This document shows, in pieces, positions 1-8,623 of a DNA stretch of 64,000 bases. Each line of letters begins with the position of its first letter. The stretch's first letter is position 1. This DNA is from Pseudomonas zanjanensis. Its GTDB lineage: Bacteria > Pseudomonadota > Gammaproteobacteria > Pseudomonadales > Pseudomonadaceae. Both the position numbers and the translations under genes were made by a program. Where the stretch lies: NCBI RefSeq assembly GCF_014268745.2, contig NZ_JABWRB020000001.1, positions 2,790,001 through 2,854,000 on the forward strand. The letters run 5' to 3'. Under the pieces are notes generated by a model. That model saw only the letters and a list, made by a program, of their open reading frames with translations, had not been told where the DNA came from and ran no database searches.

Positions 1-600
1 CAGGCCCGTAGCCGAGACATCGGCCACAATGGCGCGAATGCCTAGCGTCTTGCCTGGGAAGCCGATACCCAGCGCATGCCGGATAAAACTGCGGCCGCCA
101 TCGGCCCCGACAAGCCAGCGCACCCGGAGCGTTTCTTCGCCGGCCTTACCGACCAACTGAACGCTGACGCCCTCGGCATCCTGCTCGAACCCCACCAGTT
201 CGCAACCAAACTCCGGCCGATGGCCCAGTTCAAGCAGGCGTTCGCGCATGACCTGTTCCGTCAGCCATTGCGGCACCATCAACGGCGATTGATGAGGTTC
301 CGCTGGCGTGGGCTCGTTTTGCTCGATGCTGACAGCGTCGGTGAAACTGCCATCGTCGCGATATCGACGTTCAGTCGGGTAGACTCCACCCACTGCGACG
401 ATTCGGTCGAGGATCCCCATGTCCTCGAATATTTCCTGGGTCCTGGGCTGTATGCCCTTGCCGCGCGAGCCGTTGAACGGCTGGCCTGCCTTTTCGATCA
501 GGCGAAAGGGAACTCCCCTTCTCGCCAACTCGATAGCCATCGCCAGACCGGCCGCGCCCGCGCCGCAAATCAATACCTGGATTTCGAATTGCTCTTTCAT
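1..600 (-). CDS. FAD-dependent monooxygenase, N-terminal part (runs off window)
   Basis: The reading frame starts at the ATG ending at 600 and leaves the window at position 1, so only about 200 N-terminal residues are visible. It opens MKEQFEIQVLICGAGAAGLA, a GxGxxG Rossmann FAD-binding motif. This is followed by an acidic end of strand two (LIEK), a GSRGKGIQPRTQE segment and a GADGG motif near residue 170. That order is typical of the PheA/TfdB/MhpA group of flavoprotein aromatic hydroxylases, which add oxygen to phenolic or related compounds using NAD(P)H. The substrate cannot be told. It is divergent from a MarR regulator with paired operators, so ligand-induced expression is likely. Confidence 0.8.
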   Translation of the reverse strand, partial: MKEQFEIQVLICGAGAAGLAMAIELARRGVPFRLIEKAGQPFNGSRGKGIQPRTQEIFEDMGILDRIVAVGGVYPTERRYRDDGSFTDAVSIEQNEPTPAEPHQSPLMVPQWLTEQVMRERLLELGHRPEFGCELVGFEQDAEGVSVQLVGKAGEETLRVRWLVGADGGRSFIRHALGIGFPGKTLGIRAIVADVSATGL

Positions 601-611
601 GACGACCCCAC

Positions 612-632
612 ATATGTGCAGAACGCACATAT
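612..632. promoter_or_regulatory. Perfect dyad, probable MarR operator 1
   Basis: ATATGTGC-N5-GCACATAT is a perfect 8+8 inverted repeat between the divergent monooxygenase and MarR genes. It starts 11 bases beyond the monooxygenase start codon. A near-identical copy sits exactly 50 bases downstream. Position, symmetry and duplication fit MarR autoregulation and control of the monooxygenase. Confidence 0.65.
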
Positions 633-650
633 TTAGACGGAGCCGGAACA

Positions 651-1145
651 GTGTCAATCGAAAATGTGCGGAACGCACATATTAATGCCCAATTGCGCGA
701 GCTTCACGGCGCCCTGATGGAGATCGTCGGGGTGATGAACCGACCTCAGCGGGACGAAGCCATGGTGCAGGCGGCCGGAATATCCCTGGATCGCGCGCTG
801 TTTCCGTTGCTGGTCTCCGTGGAGCGGCTTGGTCCTATCGGCGTTGGTGAACTGGCCGATCGCGTCGGGCGCGACTACACCACGGTCAGTCGGCAGGTGA
901 CGAAACTCGAAAGCCTGGAGTTGATCGCTCGGGAAAATACCGCCGACCGTCGGGTACGCAAGTCGGTCATTACCGCAAAAGGCAAGGCGATGACCGATCG
1001 CATCGACGAGGCACGTGCGCGGATCGGGCGAGCCATTTTCGCCACGTGGGACGAAGCGGATGTAGAGAACCTGGTACGGCTCATGTGCAAGTTTGCCAAC
1101 GACATCAAGGATGACACGCTGACCGGTGCGCAGGAGCAGGCGTGA
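651..1145 (+). CDS. MarR family transcriptional regulator
   Basis: A 164-residue protein of normal MarR length. The winged-helix region spans about residues 50-125, including PIGVGELADRVGRDYTTVSRQV (recognition helix) and the wing ENTADRRVRKSVITAKG, which carries the typical DRR signature. MarR dimers repress divergent genes and release DNA on binding small phenolic ligands. The GTG at 651 is favoured by a GGAG eight bases upstream, but this puts the second operator inside the gene, so a later start is possible. It probably controls the adjacent flavin monooxygenase. Confidence 0.88.
   Translation: MSIENVRNAHINAQLRELHGALMEIVGVMNRPQRDEAMVQAAGISLDRALFPLLVSVERLGPIGVGELADRVGRDYTTVSRQVTKLESLELIARENTADRRVRKSVITAKGKAMTDRIDEARARIGRAIFATWDEADVENLVRLMCKFANDIKDDTLTGAQEQA
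662..682. promoter_or_regulatory. Second copy of the probable MarR operator
   Basis: AAATGTGC-N5-GCACATAT repeats the 612-632 dyad with one mismatch in the left arm and almost the same spacer (GGAAC against AGAAC). With the GTG start at 651 this copy lies inside the first codons of the MarR gene. Either the operator overlaps the coding sequence or translation starts further downstream. Confidence 0.55.
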
Positions 1146-1211
1146 CGCAGGGTGATCGCCCGTTCTGATGCGTGGGGCACGCCCTGTGCCCCGAGAGGAT
1201 TTTTCTCAGCG

Positions 1212-1655
1212 TCAGGCCTCTGAGCCAATGCGCGCGACCAGGCGAGCCTGGAGTTTTTCCAGTTCCTCGGGATCGGCCTTGCCCCGGCCATGCGCACCCG
1301 CTTCCTCACCTTCCCAGCGAGGGATGATGTGCATGTGAATGTGGTAGACCGTCTGCCCGGCCACCGCGCCGTTGAACTGCGCAATCTGGACGCCGTCCGG
1401 CTGCAGCTCGTCCACGATGATCCGCGTCAGGCGCTGCACGGCCGACATCATTGCGCCGAGGACTGTGGGCTCGACTTCGAGGATGTTGCGCGCCTGGGAA
1501 TTCTTGGGGATGACCAGGACATGGCCGCGCGATTGCGGAAAGAGATCCAGGAAGGCCAGCACATCGGCGTCTTCGTAAATCTTGTAGCACGGCGCATCGC
1601 CGCGAAGGATCAGCGCAAAGATGTTCTTTGGATCGTAATGACCGTGGAGACTCAT
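1212..1655 (-). CDS. HIT family nucleotide-binding hydrolase
   Basis: A 147-residue histidine-triad protein. The signature HIHMHI lies near residue 105, preceded by FNGAVAGQTVYH. The N-terminal half has the usual IFALILRGDAPCYKIYED and PQSRGHVLVIPK segments. HIT proteins hydrolyse or transfer nucleoside phosphoramidates or dinucleoside polyphosphates in the cytosol; the exact substrate is unknown. The ATG at 1655 is preferred over the in-frame GTG at 1661 because AAGGAG lies five bases before the ATG and overlaps the GTG. It stands alone between the MarR gene and a REP cluster. Confidence 0.9.
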   Translation of the reverse strand: MSLHGHYDPKNIFALILRGDAPCYKIYEDADVLAFLDLFPQSRGHVLVIPKNSQARNILEVEPTVLGAMMSAVQRLTRIIVDELQPDGVQIAQFNGAVAGQTVYHIHMHIIPRWEGEEAGAHGRGKADPEELEKLQARLVARIGSEA

Positions 1656-1810
1656 GTTCACTCCTTGAATGGTTAGGGCGTTGGGTTGCCGGTAAGAGAT
1701 TTAGCACAGTCCAGCGGCGACGTCTCGTAGAGGTCTGCTTGAAAGCCAAGGGTTGGGCTTGCTGGCGATGGTGGCGGTGGGTCAGTCAGCGATGAATTGC
1801 CTGTGCCAAC

Positions 1811-2044
1811 GTCATCGCGAGCAGGCTCGCTCCCACAGTTTTTCGAGCGATTCGTAAAGGTCGTGTCTGGCCCAAATCTCTGTGGGAGCGGGCTTGCTCG
1901 CGAAGGTGGCGTACTTGTCGATATCGTGGTTGGCTGAACTACCGCTTTCGCGAGCAAGCCCGCTCCCACAGGGGATTTGTGGCGGCCGCTCAGTCACAGT
2001 CCACCGCCGGCCATTGTGGGAGCGAGCCTGCTCGCGATAGCGGT
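1811..2044. repeat. Cluster of four REP hairpins
   Basis: Four copies of the GTGGGAGC-GGGCTTGCTCGCGA-like core occur in alternating orientation at about 1811-1838, 1881-1910, 1941-1975 and 2013-2044. They fill the gap between the HIT gene and the response regulator. This is the standard Pseudomonas extragenic palindrome layout and may act as a transcription barrier. Confidence 0.85.
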
Positions 2045-2047
2045 GGA

Positions 2048-2449
2048 TCAGTTGCCATCAATGCTGGATGTAACGCCGCCTGCGCGGGCTTGCTTCAGCG
2101 TTACGGCCATTTTCTGCTGCAACTCGCTTTGCGAAAACGGCTTGTGCAGCACCGGACACCCGGCGTATTCGGCCGGCAGCCCGCTCGCGCCGTATCCGGT
2201 GCTGAACAGAAAGGGAATGTGGCGACCACGAAGAATCTCGGCCACCGGGAACACGCGCTCGCCAGCCAGGTTGACGTCCAGGATCGCCAGGTCAACTTGC
2301 ACCGCGCGAGCGATTTCACAGGCCTTAGCGAGCCGGGCGACCGACGCCACGACCTCGCATCCGAATTCCTCCAGCATCTCTTCGATCAATAGGGCAATGG
2401 CGCCTTCGTCCTCGACGACCAGCACCCTGTTTCCAGCCAATGGGGTCAT
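2048..2449 (-). CDS. Single-domain response regulator
   Basis: A 133-residue CheY-like receiver with no output domain. It shows the acidic pocket VVEDE near residue 10, the phosphoacceptor Asp in AILDVNLAGE, the FSTGYG switch segment and the KPF lysine. The FSTGYG form is common in receivers paired with HWE/HisKA_2 kinases. Its ATG overlaps the stop of the upstream kinase (ATGA at 2446-2449), so the two are translationally coupled. The longer frame opening at 2488 would lie within the kinase C-terminus and was rejected. It probably receives phosphate from the kinase and passes it on by protein contact. Confidence 0.9.
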   Translation of the reverse strand: MTPLAGNRVLVVEDEGAIALLIEEMLEEFGCEVVASVARLAKACEIARAVQVDLAILDVNLAGERVFPVAEILRGRHIPFLFSTGYGASGLPAEYAGCPVLHKPFSQSELQQKMAVTLKQARAGGVTSSIDGN

Positions 2450-4629
2450 GCCCCAGCCACCCCAATCAGGAACGAAAAGCGACAGCAAACGCCCTGTGAA
2501 GCAAAGGTGAGCTCAAAGGTGCCACCCAAGTCGCGCTCGATGCAACGCTTCATCAGGCGCGAACCCAGCCCTTCCCGCTCCGGCGGGGCGACCGCTGGCC
2601 CTCCTCGCTCTTGCCAGTCAAGGGTCAACAGCGTTCCGTCCCCTTGGGCTTGCAGCTGCCAGGTGACGGCGAGCGTGCCCGTCTCGACCGACATGGCCCC
2701 ATATTTAAGCGCGTTGATCGCCAGTTCATTGAGGGTCATCGTCAGGTTGAGCGCCACGCGGGTGCCGACGTCCACGGCAGCCCCCTCGATCGCCACACGG
2801 CCAGGCTCATGCCCGAAGACCGGCATCAGCACTTCATGGGCCAGGGTGTCGAGCGGCGTCTGGCCCCAATGCCGTTTGGTCAAGAGATCGTGTGCTCGCG
2901 ACAAGGCCAACAGCCTTGCCTCGAAACGCCGGTAGCCGTCCTTCGCATCCTCGGCATTGCGCGCGGTCTGGGCCGCCAGGGATTGCACCGTGGCCAGGGT
3001 GTTCTTGACCCGGTGATTGAGCTCATCAATCAATGTCTTCTGCCGGTTTTCCGCCTGCTTTCGCTCGGAAATGTCCACCAGCATGTTGATGGCGCCCACC
3101 AGGTTTCCATCGGCGTCATGCAAAGGCGTGGGAAACGGCGTGAATGGTACACGGCTGCCATCGGGCCGCTCCGCAATCGCCTCGACGCCGCGTATCGGCC
3201 GATTTTCCTTCAGCGCCACCGCCATCGGGCATTGATCGTGGGGCAGCGCGGTTCCGTCGGTATTGAACAGTTTCCAGGTCACACACCACATCTCACCCAA
3301 CTGCGGCGTGCGCCCCGACAACTCGATAGCGGCGCGGTTGAAGAACGTGATACGCCCCTCGGCGTCGGTGGTGTACACCGCGGCCGGCAACGCTTCGAGG
3401 AGATTGCGCATGTGCCGTTCGCTTTCGCGGACCTGGTTTTCCATGCGCCGCGCCAATGTCACGTCCTGCAGCACCCGCACGCCATACCGAAACGTACCGT
3501 TGGCGTCTCTCACCGATGAGCTGTGGATGTCGAGGTAAACCACCTCGCCATCAGGCTTCACCGCGCGCTTGCGCAGCACGTAATTATCCAATTCACCGGC
3601 CACTTGACGGGCGTACAATCCGGCATCCTGCGTAATACAGTCCGGGTGGGTGTAATCCAGGAAGGTCATCGCCAGGAGCTCGTCCCGCGACCGGCCCAGC
3701 ATGTTGCACAGGGCATCGTTCACCCGGAGCAAGCGGCCGTCGATGCCGGCCTCGGCAATGCCGATGGTCGCCGCTTCGTAGGTCGCCGAAAGCCGGTCAT
3801 CGCTGTCCTGGCGCGCCGCCTCGGCCGCATGGACGCTGCTCCTGTCGATGGTGAAGCAGCGGGTATTGAAGAGTTTTCCGTTCTCGAACCGGCCGTTCGA
3901 GGTGATCGTGACATGCTTGATCGAGCCGTCCTTGGCCCTCAGGCGCGCCGGATAGCTCTCCAGGCGATCGCCACTGCCCAGCTTGGTGAGAATGTCGCCA
4001 ATAACCGGCTCGTCGACATGAAATTCGGTGATGTGGCGACCGATGTATTCTTGCGCCGAATAACCCAGCAGCGCCAGCTCCGCCTTGTTGGCGCGCAGGA
4101 TGGTGCCATCGCCACTGACGATATGCAGGCCCACCGCGCTGTTTTCAAAAAAGTCTTCCAGATCGGCACTTTTGCGCCGAAGCTCTTCGGCCATGGCGTG
4201 GTGCGCCGAAACGTCCTGGAAGCAATTGATCACCCCTTGAATGACGCCCCGCCGATCCCTGAGGGCGCGGATGTTCATAAGCGCCACGAACCGCGAGCCA
4301 TCCGGACGTTGGATGATCACTTCCTGATTGCGCGGCGCAATGCCGGTATCGAGCGCCGAGGCCGTCGGACTGTGCTCGAATGCCAGCGGCGTTCCGTCGG
4401 CCAGGAACAATCGATGGGCGCCGCAGAAGCGGTCGCCGTTCTCTCCAAGCGCCGGCGCCCTTCCCCACAGCTCGGCCGCCTCGCTGTTATACCGCACGAG
4501 CCACCCTTGGTGATCGCAGAGGTACACCGCACCGGGAATGGCATCCAGCGCATTCGTCCCCATCGCGATCAGGCTTTCGTATTCGCTTGGCGTACAGGCT
4601 TCCAAGGGGAGCTCTTCAATGTTCGACAT
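2446..4629 (-). CDS. Multi-PAS HWE-family sensor histidine kinase
   Basis: A 727-residue soluble kinase. Four PAS/PAC modules occupy roughly residues 25-145, 155-270, 280-395 and 400-525. They are followed by a HisKA_2/HWE domain with the phosphoacceptor in LIDELNHRVKNTLATVQSLA. The ATPase core shows the N-box ELAINALKYGAMS and the HWE-type DWQERGGP tryptophan-x-glutamate motif, then EGLGSRLMKR. No membrane segment is visible, so it senses a cytosolic cue such as redox state, light or a small ligand; no LOV NCRFLQ motif is seen. GAGGATG precedes the ATG. It is coupled to the downstream receiver gene. Confidence 0.9.
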   Translation of the reverse strand: MSNIEELPLEACTPSEYESLIAMGTNALDAIPGAVYLCDHQGWLVRYNSEAAELWGRAPALGENGDRFCGAHRLFLADGTPLAFEHSPTASALDTGIAPRNQEVIIQRPDGSRFVALMNIRALRDRRGVIQGVINCFQDVSAHHAMAEELRRKSADLEDFFENSAVGLHIVSGDGTILRANKAELALLGYSAQEYIGRHITEFHVDEPVIGDILTKLGSGDRLESYPARLRAKDGSIKHVTITSNGRFENGKLFNTRCFTIDRSSVHAAEAARQDSDDRLSATYEAATIGIAEAGIDGRLLRVNDALCNMLGRSRDELLAMTFLDYTHPDCITQDAGLYARQVAGELDNYVLRKRAVKPDGEVVYLDIHSSSVRDANGTFRYGVRVLQDVTLARRMENQVRESERHMRNLLEALPAAVYTTDAEGRITFFNRAAIELSGRTPQLGEMWCVTWKLFNTDGTALPHDQCPMAVALKENRPIRGVEAIAERPDGSRVPFTPFPTPLHDADGNLVGAINMLVDISERKQAENRQKTLIDELNHRVKNTLATVQSLAAQTARNAEDAKDGYRRFEARLLALSRAHDLLTKRHWGQTPLDTLAHEVLMPVFGHEPGRVAIEGAAVDVGTRVALNLTMTLNELAINALKYGAMSVETGTLAVTWQLQAQGDGTLLTLDWQERGGPAVAPPEREGLGSRLMKRCIERDLGGTFELTFASQGVCCRFSFLIGVAGA

Positions 4630-4779
4630 CAGTCATCCTCAAACCCCCTGGCTGCAACGCTCAGGGTCTCAATGGACTCTAGATCGCTATTGAGCGCGCG
4701 AGTTCAGGAAACTCTTCAAGGACAACGGCGCCTGTGCCGTACGTCAGCCCTGGCGATAACCGTCAGGCTCGCGCAGCGG

Positions 4780-5454
4780 TTATGAACGAGGCCTGCTCCA
4801 GGCCCTGTCCAATAGCGCGACCACTGTTTCGTCCGGGGTCTGGCTGAAGTCTTCGTACCAATCGCCGACCGAGCGCATCCACTCGGGCATCAACGGACAC
4901 ACAAACTCATCGACCTCACTGCGCAAGGCTTCGGCGGTTTCGACCGGCGCCACTGGAACGGCAACCACGATGGCAAGAGGGTTTTGCAGGCGTACCGCAT
5001 GGACCGCCGCCATCATTGACGCACCGGTGGCCAGGCCATCATCCACAAGCAGGACCACCTGCTGTTTCAGGTCGATAGGTGGGCGGCTGCCGCGATAAAG
5101 CGCTTCACGGCGCGCCAGCTCCTGCCTTTCCCGCTGGAGCACCGCATCGAAGGCAGCCTGGTCGACGTGATGGGCACGCAACGCATCGTCGTTGCGAATC
5201 TGGATGGCGCCGCTGGCAATCGCGCCCATCGCCACTTCCGGATGAGACGGCACACCGAGCTTGCGCACCAGTATCAGGTCGAGGGGCAGCCCCAGGGCAT
5301 CGGCCACCTCCCAGGCGACGGGCACGCCACCCCGGGGCAACGCCAGGACGATCGCATTGCTACGTCCACGATACTGGGCCAAGGATTCCATCAAGCGCTG
5401 GCCGGCCGCGGCTCGATCGGCATAAGGCGGCGATGCAAAAGACAGGGGATTCAT
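4780..5454 (-). CDS. Phosphoribosyltransferase-fold protein
   Basis: A 224-residue type I PRTase. The PRPP-binding loop VVLLVDDGLATGASMMAAV is clear near residue 125, and the N-terminal part has IVLALPRGGVPVAWEVADAL. Such stand-alone proteins are usually annotated only as phosphoribosyltransferase or putative phosphoribosyl transferase; their substrate is generally unknown. The ATG at 5454 has AAGGAG eight bases upstream, so the longer frame to 5499 is rejected. Neighbours give no functional hint. Confidence 0.85.
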   Translation of the reverse strand: MNPLSFASPPYADRAAAGQRLMESLAQYRGRSNAIVLALPRGGVPVAWEVADALGLPLDLILVRKLGVPSHPEVAMGAIASGAIQIRNDDALRAHHVDQAAFDAVLQRERQELARREALYRGSRPPIDLKQQVVLLVDDGLATGASMMAAVHAVRLQNPLAIVVAVPVAPVETAEALRSEVDEFVCPLMPEWMRSVGDWYEDFSQTPDETVVALLDRAWSRPRS

Positions 5455-5499
5455 AGTCGGGTCTCCTTGCAAAAACAGACACGTCGTCCGCACAGTCAC

Positions 5500-5840
5500 C
5501 CTGTCAGGATACCCGGCACGGGGTGTCCAGCAACGGCTGAGTGATCCAAACTGCCTGCGTCGTCACGCCAATCGGCGGGCGTGACCGCATCGTCGGCGCC
5601 AGCGACTTGGGAATCTCGAGTCATTACGCCTGCCGAAGCCGTTTCTTAACGAGGTCTGACGGAGGAGAAATTTTGGCACGCCCGAGAAAAATCCCGTCAA
5701 ACCTGGGCTGCCCTTGTTCGATCTTCCGTAGTACAGTAGTCAAAACCCGATAAATATCCACCTTGAGATGACCTGAAGTGCCAGGCCCCAACGTCAATGG
5801 ACCGCACACCCCGTCATCCTTCTGCCGCGGCGGTAACTGC
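5500..5840. other. Intergenic region without a supported gene
   Basis: About 340 bases separate the phosphoribosyltransferase and amidase genes, which are divergent. The only notable item is a GGAGGAG followed by TTG and codons for ARPRK at about 5660-5690. It resembles the first codons of a TetR-type regulator but soon degenerates. It may be a leftover start of a deleted gene, or chance. Confidence 0.4.
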
Positions 5841-7547
5841 ATGATCGACATCACCGAAGTTTCCATTGCCCAACTGCGCGCCGCGCTGGAATCGGGCCAG
5901 ACCACGGCGGTAGCGCTTGTCCAGGCCTACCTCGCCAGGATCGACGCCTACGACGGCCCCGACACGCCCACCGCCCTCAACGCGGTGGTGGTGCGCAACC
6001 CGGATGCGCTGAAGGAAGCGCAGGCCTCCGATGCCCGCCGGGCCAACGGCCAGACCCTCGGTCCACTCGACGGCATTCCCTATACGGCCAAGGACAGTTA
6101 TCTGGTCAAGGGCCTCACCGCCGCGTCCGGCAGCCCGGCGTTCAAGGACCTGGTGGCCTATCGCGATGCGTTCACCATCGAACGGCTGCGCGCCGCCGGG
6201 GCCATCTGCCTGGGCAAGACCAACATGCCGCCCATGGCCAACGGCGGGATGCAGCGCGGGGTGTATGGCCGGGCGGAAAGCCCGTACAACGGCGACTACC
6301 TCACTGCCCCCTTTGCCTCCGGCTCCTCGAACGGTGCGGGCACGGCGACCGCCGCGAGTTTCGCGGCATTCGGCCTGGCTGAAGAAACCTGGTCGAGCGG
6401 ACGCGGCCCGGCGTCGAACAACGGCCTGTGCGCCTACACGCCGTCCCGTGGGGTGATTTCGGTGCGGGGCAACTGGCCGTTGACGCCGACCATGGACGTC
6501 GTGGTGCCCTTCGCCAGGACCATGGCCGACCTGCTCGAAGTGCTGGACGTGGTGGTGGCCGAGGACCCGGACACCCGTGGCGACCTGTGGCGCCTGCAGC
6601 CCTGGGTGCCGATACCGAGCGTCGATTCGGTTCGTCCCGCTTCGTATCCGAGCCTTGCCAGCAAACCCGGAGCGCTGGCCGGCGTTCGGTTCGGCGTGCC
6701 ACGGATGTACATCAATGCCGACCCTGAAGCCGGCACGGCCGAGGCCCCCGGCATTGGCGGCCCGACGGGGCAGCGCATCATCACTCGCGCCTCGGTGATC
6801 GACCTTTGGGAGCAAGCCCGCAAGGCCCTGGAGGCCTGTGGCGCCGAAGTGGTCGAGGTGGATTTCCCACTGGTGTCCAATTGCGAGGGCGATCGTCCCG
6901 GCACGCCGACGGTGTTCACCCGTGGCCTGGTTTCCAAGGAATTCCTGCACCATGAATTGTGGGACCTGTCGGCCTGGGCATTCGATGATTTCCTGCGGGC
7001 CAACGGTGATCCGCAGTTGAATCGCCTGGCCGACGTCGATGGACCGAAGATCTTCCCCCACGACCCGGGCACCCTGCCCAACCGCGAGGACGACCTGGCC
7101 GCCGGCATGGATGAGTACGTGAAGATGGCCCAACGCGGCATCACGCCTTGGGACCAGATCCCGACATTGCCCGACGGGTTGCGGGGGCTCGAAGAAACAC
7201 GCCGGATCGACCTGGAAGACTGGATGGAACGGCTGGGCCTGGACGCGGTGATCTTCCCGACCGTCGCCGACGTCGGGCCGGCGGACGCGGATATCAATCC
7301 GGCCTCTGCCGATATCGCCTGGAGCAACGGGGTCTGGGTCGCCAACGGCAACCTCGCCATTCGTCACCTGGGCGTGCCCACGGTCACCGTGCCGATGGGC
7401 GTCATGGCGGACATCGGCATGCCCGTCGGGCTGACATTTGCCGGGCGCGCCTATGATGATTCAAAACTGTTGCGACTGGCATCGGCGTTCGAGTCGATCG
7501 GCTCCAAGCGCCTGGTCCCGCCTCGGACCCCGCCGCTGTCGGCTTGA
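5841..7547 (+). CDS. Amidase-signature family hydrolase
   Basis: A 568-residue amidase-signature enzyme. The catalytic lysine sits in PYTAKDSY near residue 85. The serine-rich centre FASGSSNGAGTATAAS contains the cis-Ser, and the nucleophile region reads EETWSSGRGPASNN in place of the usual DTGGSIRIPAS. The conserved TPSRGVIS and P-T-MDVVVPFART segments follow. The family hydrolyses C-N bonds of amides, and this variant is a longer subfamily of unknown substrate. The start MIDITEV fits family N-termini better than the upstream in-frame ATG at 5778. No partner genes are adjacent. Confidence 0.88.
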   Translation: MIDITEVSIAQLRAALESGQTTAVALVQAYLARIDAYDGPDTPTALNAVVVRNPDALKEAQASDARRANGQTLGPLDGIPYTAKDSYLVKGLTAASGSPAFKDLVAYRDAFTIERLRAAGAICLGKTNMPPMANGGMQRGVYGRAESPYNGDYLTAPFASGSSNGAGTATAASFAAFGLAEETWSSGRGPASNNGLCAYTPSRGVISVRGNWPLTPTMDVVVPFARTMADLLEVLDVVVAEDPDTRGDLWRLQPWVPIPSVDSVRPASYPSLASKPGALAGVRFGVPRMYINADPEAGTAEAPGIGGPTGQRIITRASVIDLWEQARKALEACGAEVVEVDFPLVSNCEGDRPGTPTVFTRGLVSKEFLHHELWDLSAWAFDDFLRANGDPQLNRLADVDGPKIFPHDPGTLPNREDDLAAGMDEYVKMAQRGITPWDQIPTLPDGLRGLEETRRIDLEDWMERLGLDAVIFPTVADVGPADADINPASADIAWSNGVWVANGNLAIRHLGVPTVTVPMGVMADIGMPVGLTFAGRAYDDSKLLRLASAFESIGSKRLVPPRTPPLSA

Positions 7548-7560
7548 GCCGGTCATTGGG

Positions 7561-7681
7561 GTTGCTGCGTAACCCAGCGGGAGCAAGCGCCCTCGCCACA
7601 AAAGCTGCGTACGACTTCATTTTTGAGTACGGGCGCAACACCGTGGCGAGGGAGCTTGCTCCCGCTGGACTGCGCAGCAGT
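7561..7681. repeat. REP pair (inverted)
   Basis: Two copies of the GTGGCGAGGGAGCTTGCTCCCGC family face each other between the convergent amidase and LysR genes. Each core is itself a hairpin, and the pair is separated by about 40 bases. It probably acts as a bidirectional transcription barrier. Confidence 0.8.
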
Positions 7682-7694
7682 CCCCAGACCGGTT

Positions 7695-8549
7695 CTACAG
7701 CCGGAAACACTGTTGCATGGCACGAGCAAGCAGGCCCACGGCCTCATCACCCTGTGCCGCCTGCGATCGCATAAACACCACCTCATGCTCCTCGATCACC
7801 GGCAGGCCTTCAAGGATCCGCATCGCATCCGTCACCCGCCCACGGTCGATCAGGCTGATCGCCAATCCGGCCTCCACGCAGGCCTTGACGGCCTGGTTGG
7901 AGGGGCTTTCCAGGACAATGCGCGTCCTGCGCCCGCTTTGCCTGAGGGCTTCGATCATCGCTTGCCGATAAGGGCATTGCGCCGCATGCACCGCCAGCGG
8001 CAACGGCTCCAGCGAGGCCACCGTCCCGTGGATTGGCCCGACCCAGACCGGCGTGGTGGACACCAGCACTTGCGTTTCTGTGTCCGCTTGGCCCTTCGGC
8101 TGGGTAACCACCGCTGCCTGAAGCTTGCCACGCTGCACCTGGTCACGCAGCGCGTAACTTGGCGCGGTCTTGAGTTCCAGCACGACGTTGGGCCACGCGG
8201 CGGCGAAGGTCGGGAGGATGTCGCGGATGACATGGTCGGCATATTCATCCGGCACCCCCAGCGTGATGCGTCCCGCCAGACGGGTGCCGTGCAGGTCGGC
8301 CAGTACCCGGTCGTGGGTATTGAGCAGCTCCGTCGTCGCCACGAGCAAACGCTTGCCCAACGCGGTGAGGGATACCGATTGATTATCCCGGTTGAGCAAC
8401 CGCCCGCCCGCCACCGCCTCCAACCGCTGGATATGCACGCTGACCGCCGCCGGGCTTTTGTGCAGTTGTTCCGCCGCCCCACTGAATTTCCCGATCCGCG
8501 CCACCGCATGAAAAGTACGTATCAAATCGATATCGAGTATGGCCGTCAT
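7695..8549 (-). CDS. LysR family transcriptional regulator
   Basis: A 284-residue LysR regulator. The N-terminal HTH reads DLIRTFHAVARIGKFSGAAEQLHKSPAAVSVHIQRLEAVAG, followed by a substrate-binding domain from about residue 90. It is divergent from an EamA-type exporter with only about 75 bases between, so it most likely controls that exporter and itself. The AT-rich gap holds TAAATGACTAATGCATTTCA-like sequence suited to a LysR site, but no single T-N11-A box stands out. Confidence 0.88.
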   Translation of the reverse strand: MTAILDIDLIRTFHAVARIGKFSGAAEQLHKSPAAVSVHIQRLEAVAGGRLLNRDNQSVSLTALGKRLLVATTELLNTHDRVLADLHGTRLAGRITLGVPDEYADHVIRDILPTFAAAWPNVVLELKTAPSYALRDQVQRGKLQAAVVTQPKGQADTETQVLVSTTPVWVGPIHGTVASLEPLPLAVHAAQCPYRQAMIEALRQSGRRTRIVLESPSNQAVKACVEAGLAISLIDRGRVTDAMRILEGLPVIEEHEVVFMRSQAAQGDEAVGLLARAMQQCFRL

Positions 8550-8623
8550 GATTCAATCTTCGTAAATGACTAATGCATTTCATTTTGATTTATTAGATTA
8601 GCCGGGTTCCGTAGCCTGTGGTC

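Noticed and set aside
5660..5755. Possible small TetR-like gene start (TTG then ARPRK)
   Set aside because: A good ribosome-binding site is present, but the frame soon stops and shows no HTH.
5814..7367. A 517-residue open frame antisense to the amidase
   Set aside because: Composition and position mark it as a shadow of the amidase, which has all family motifs.
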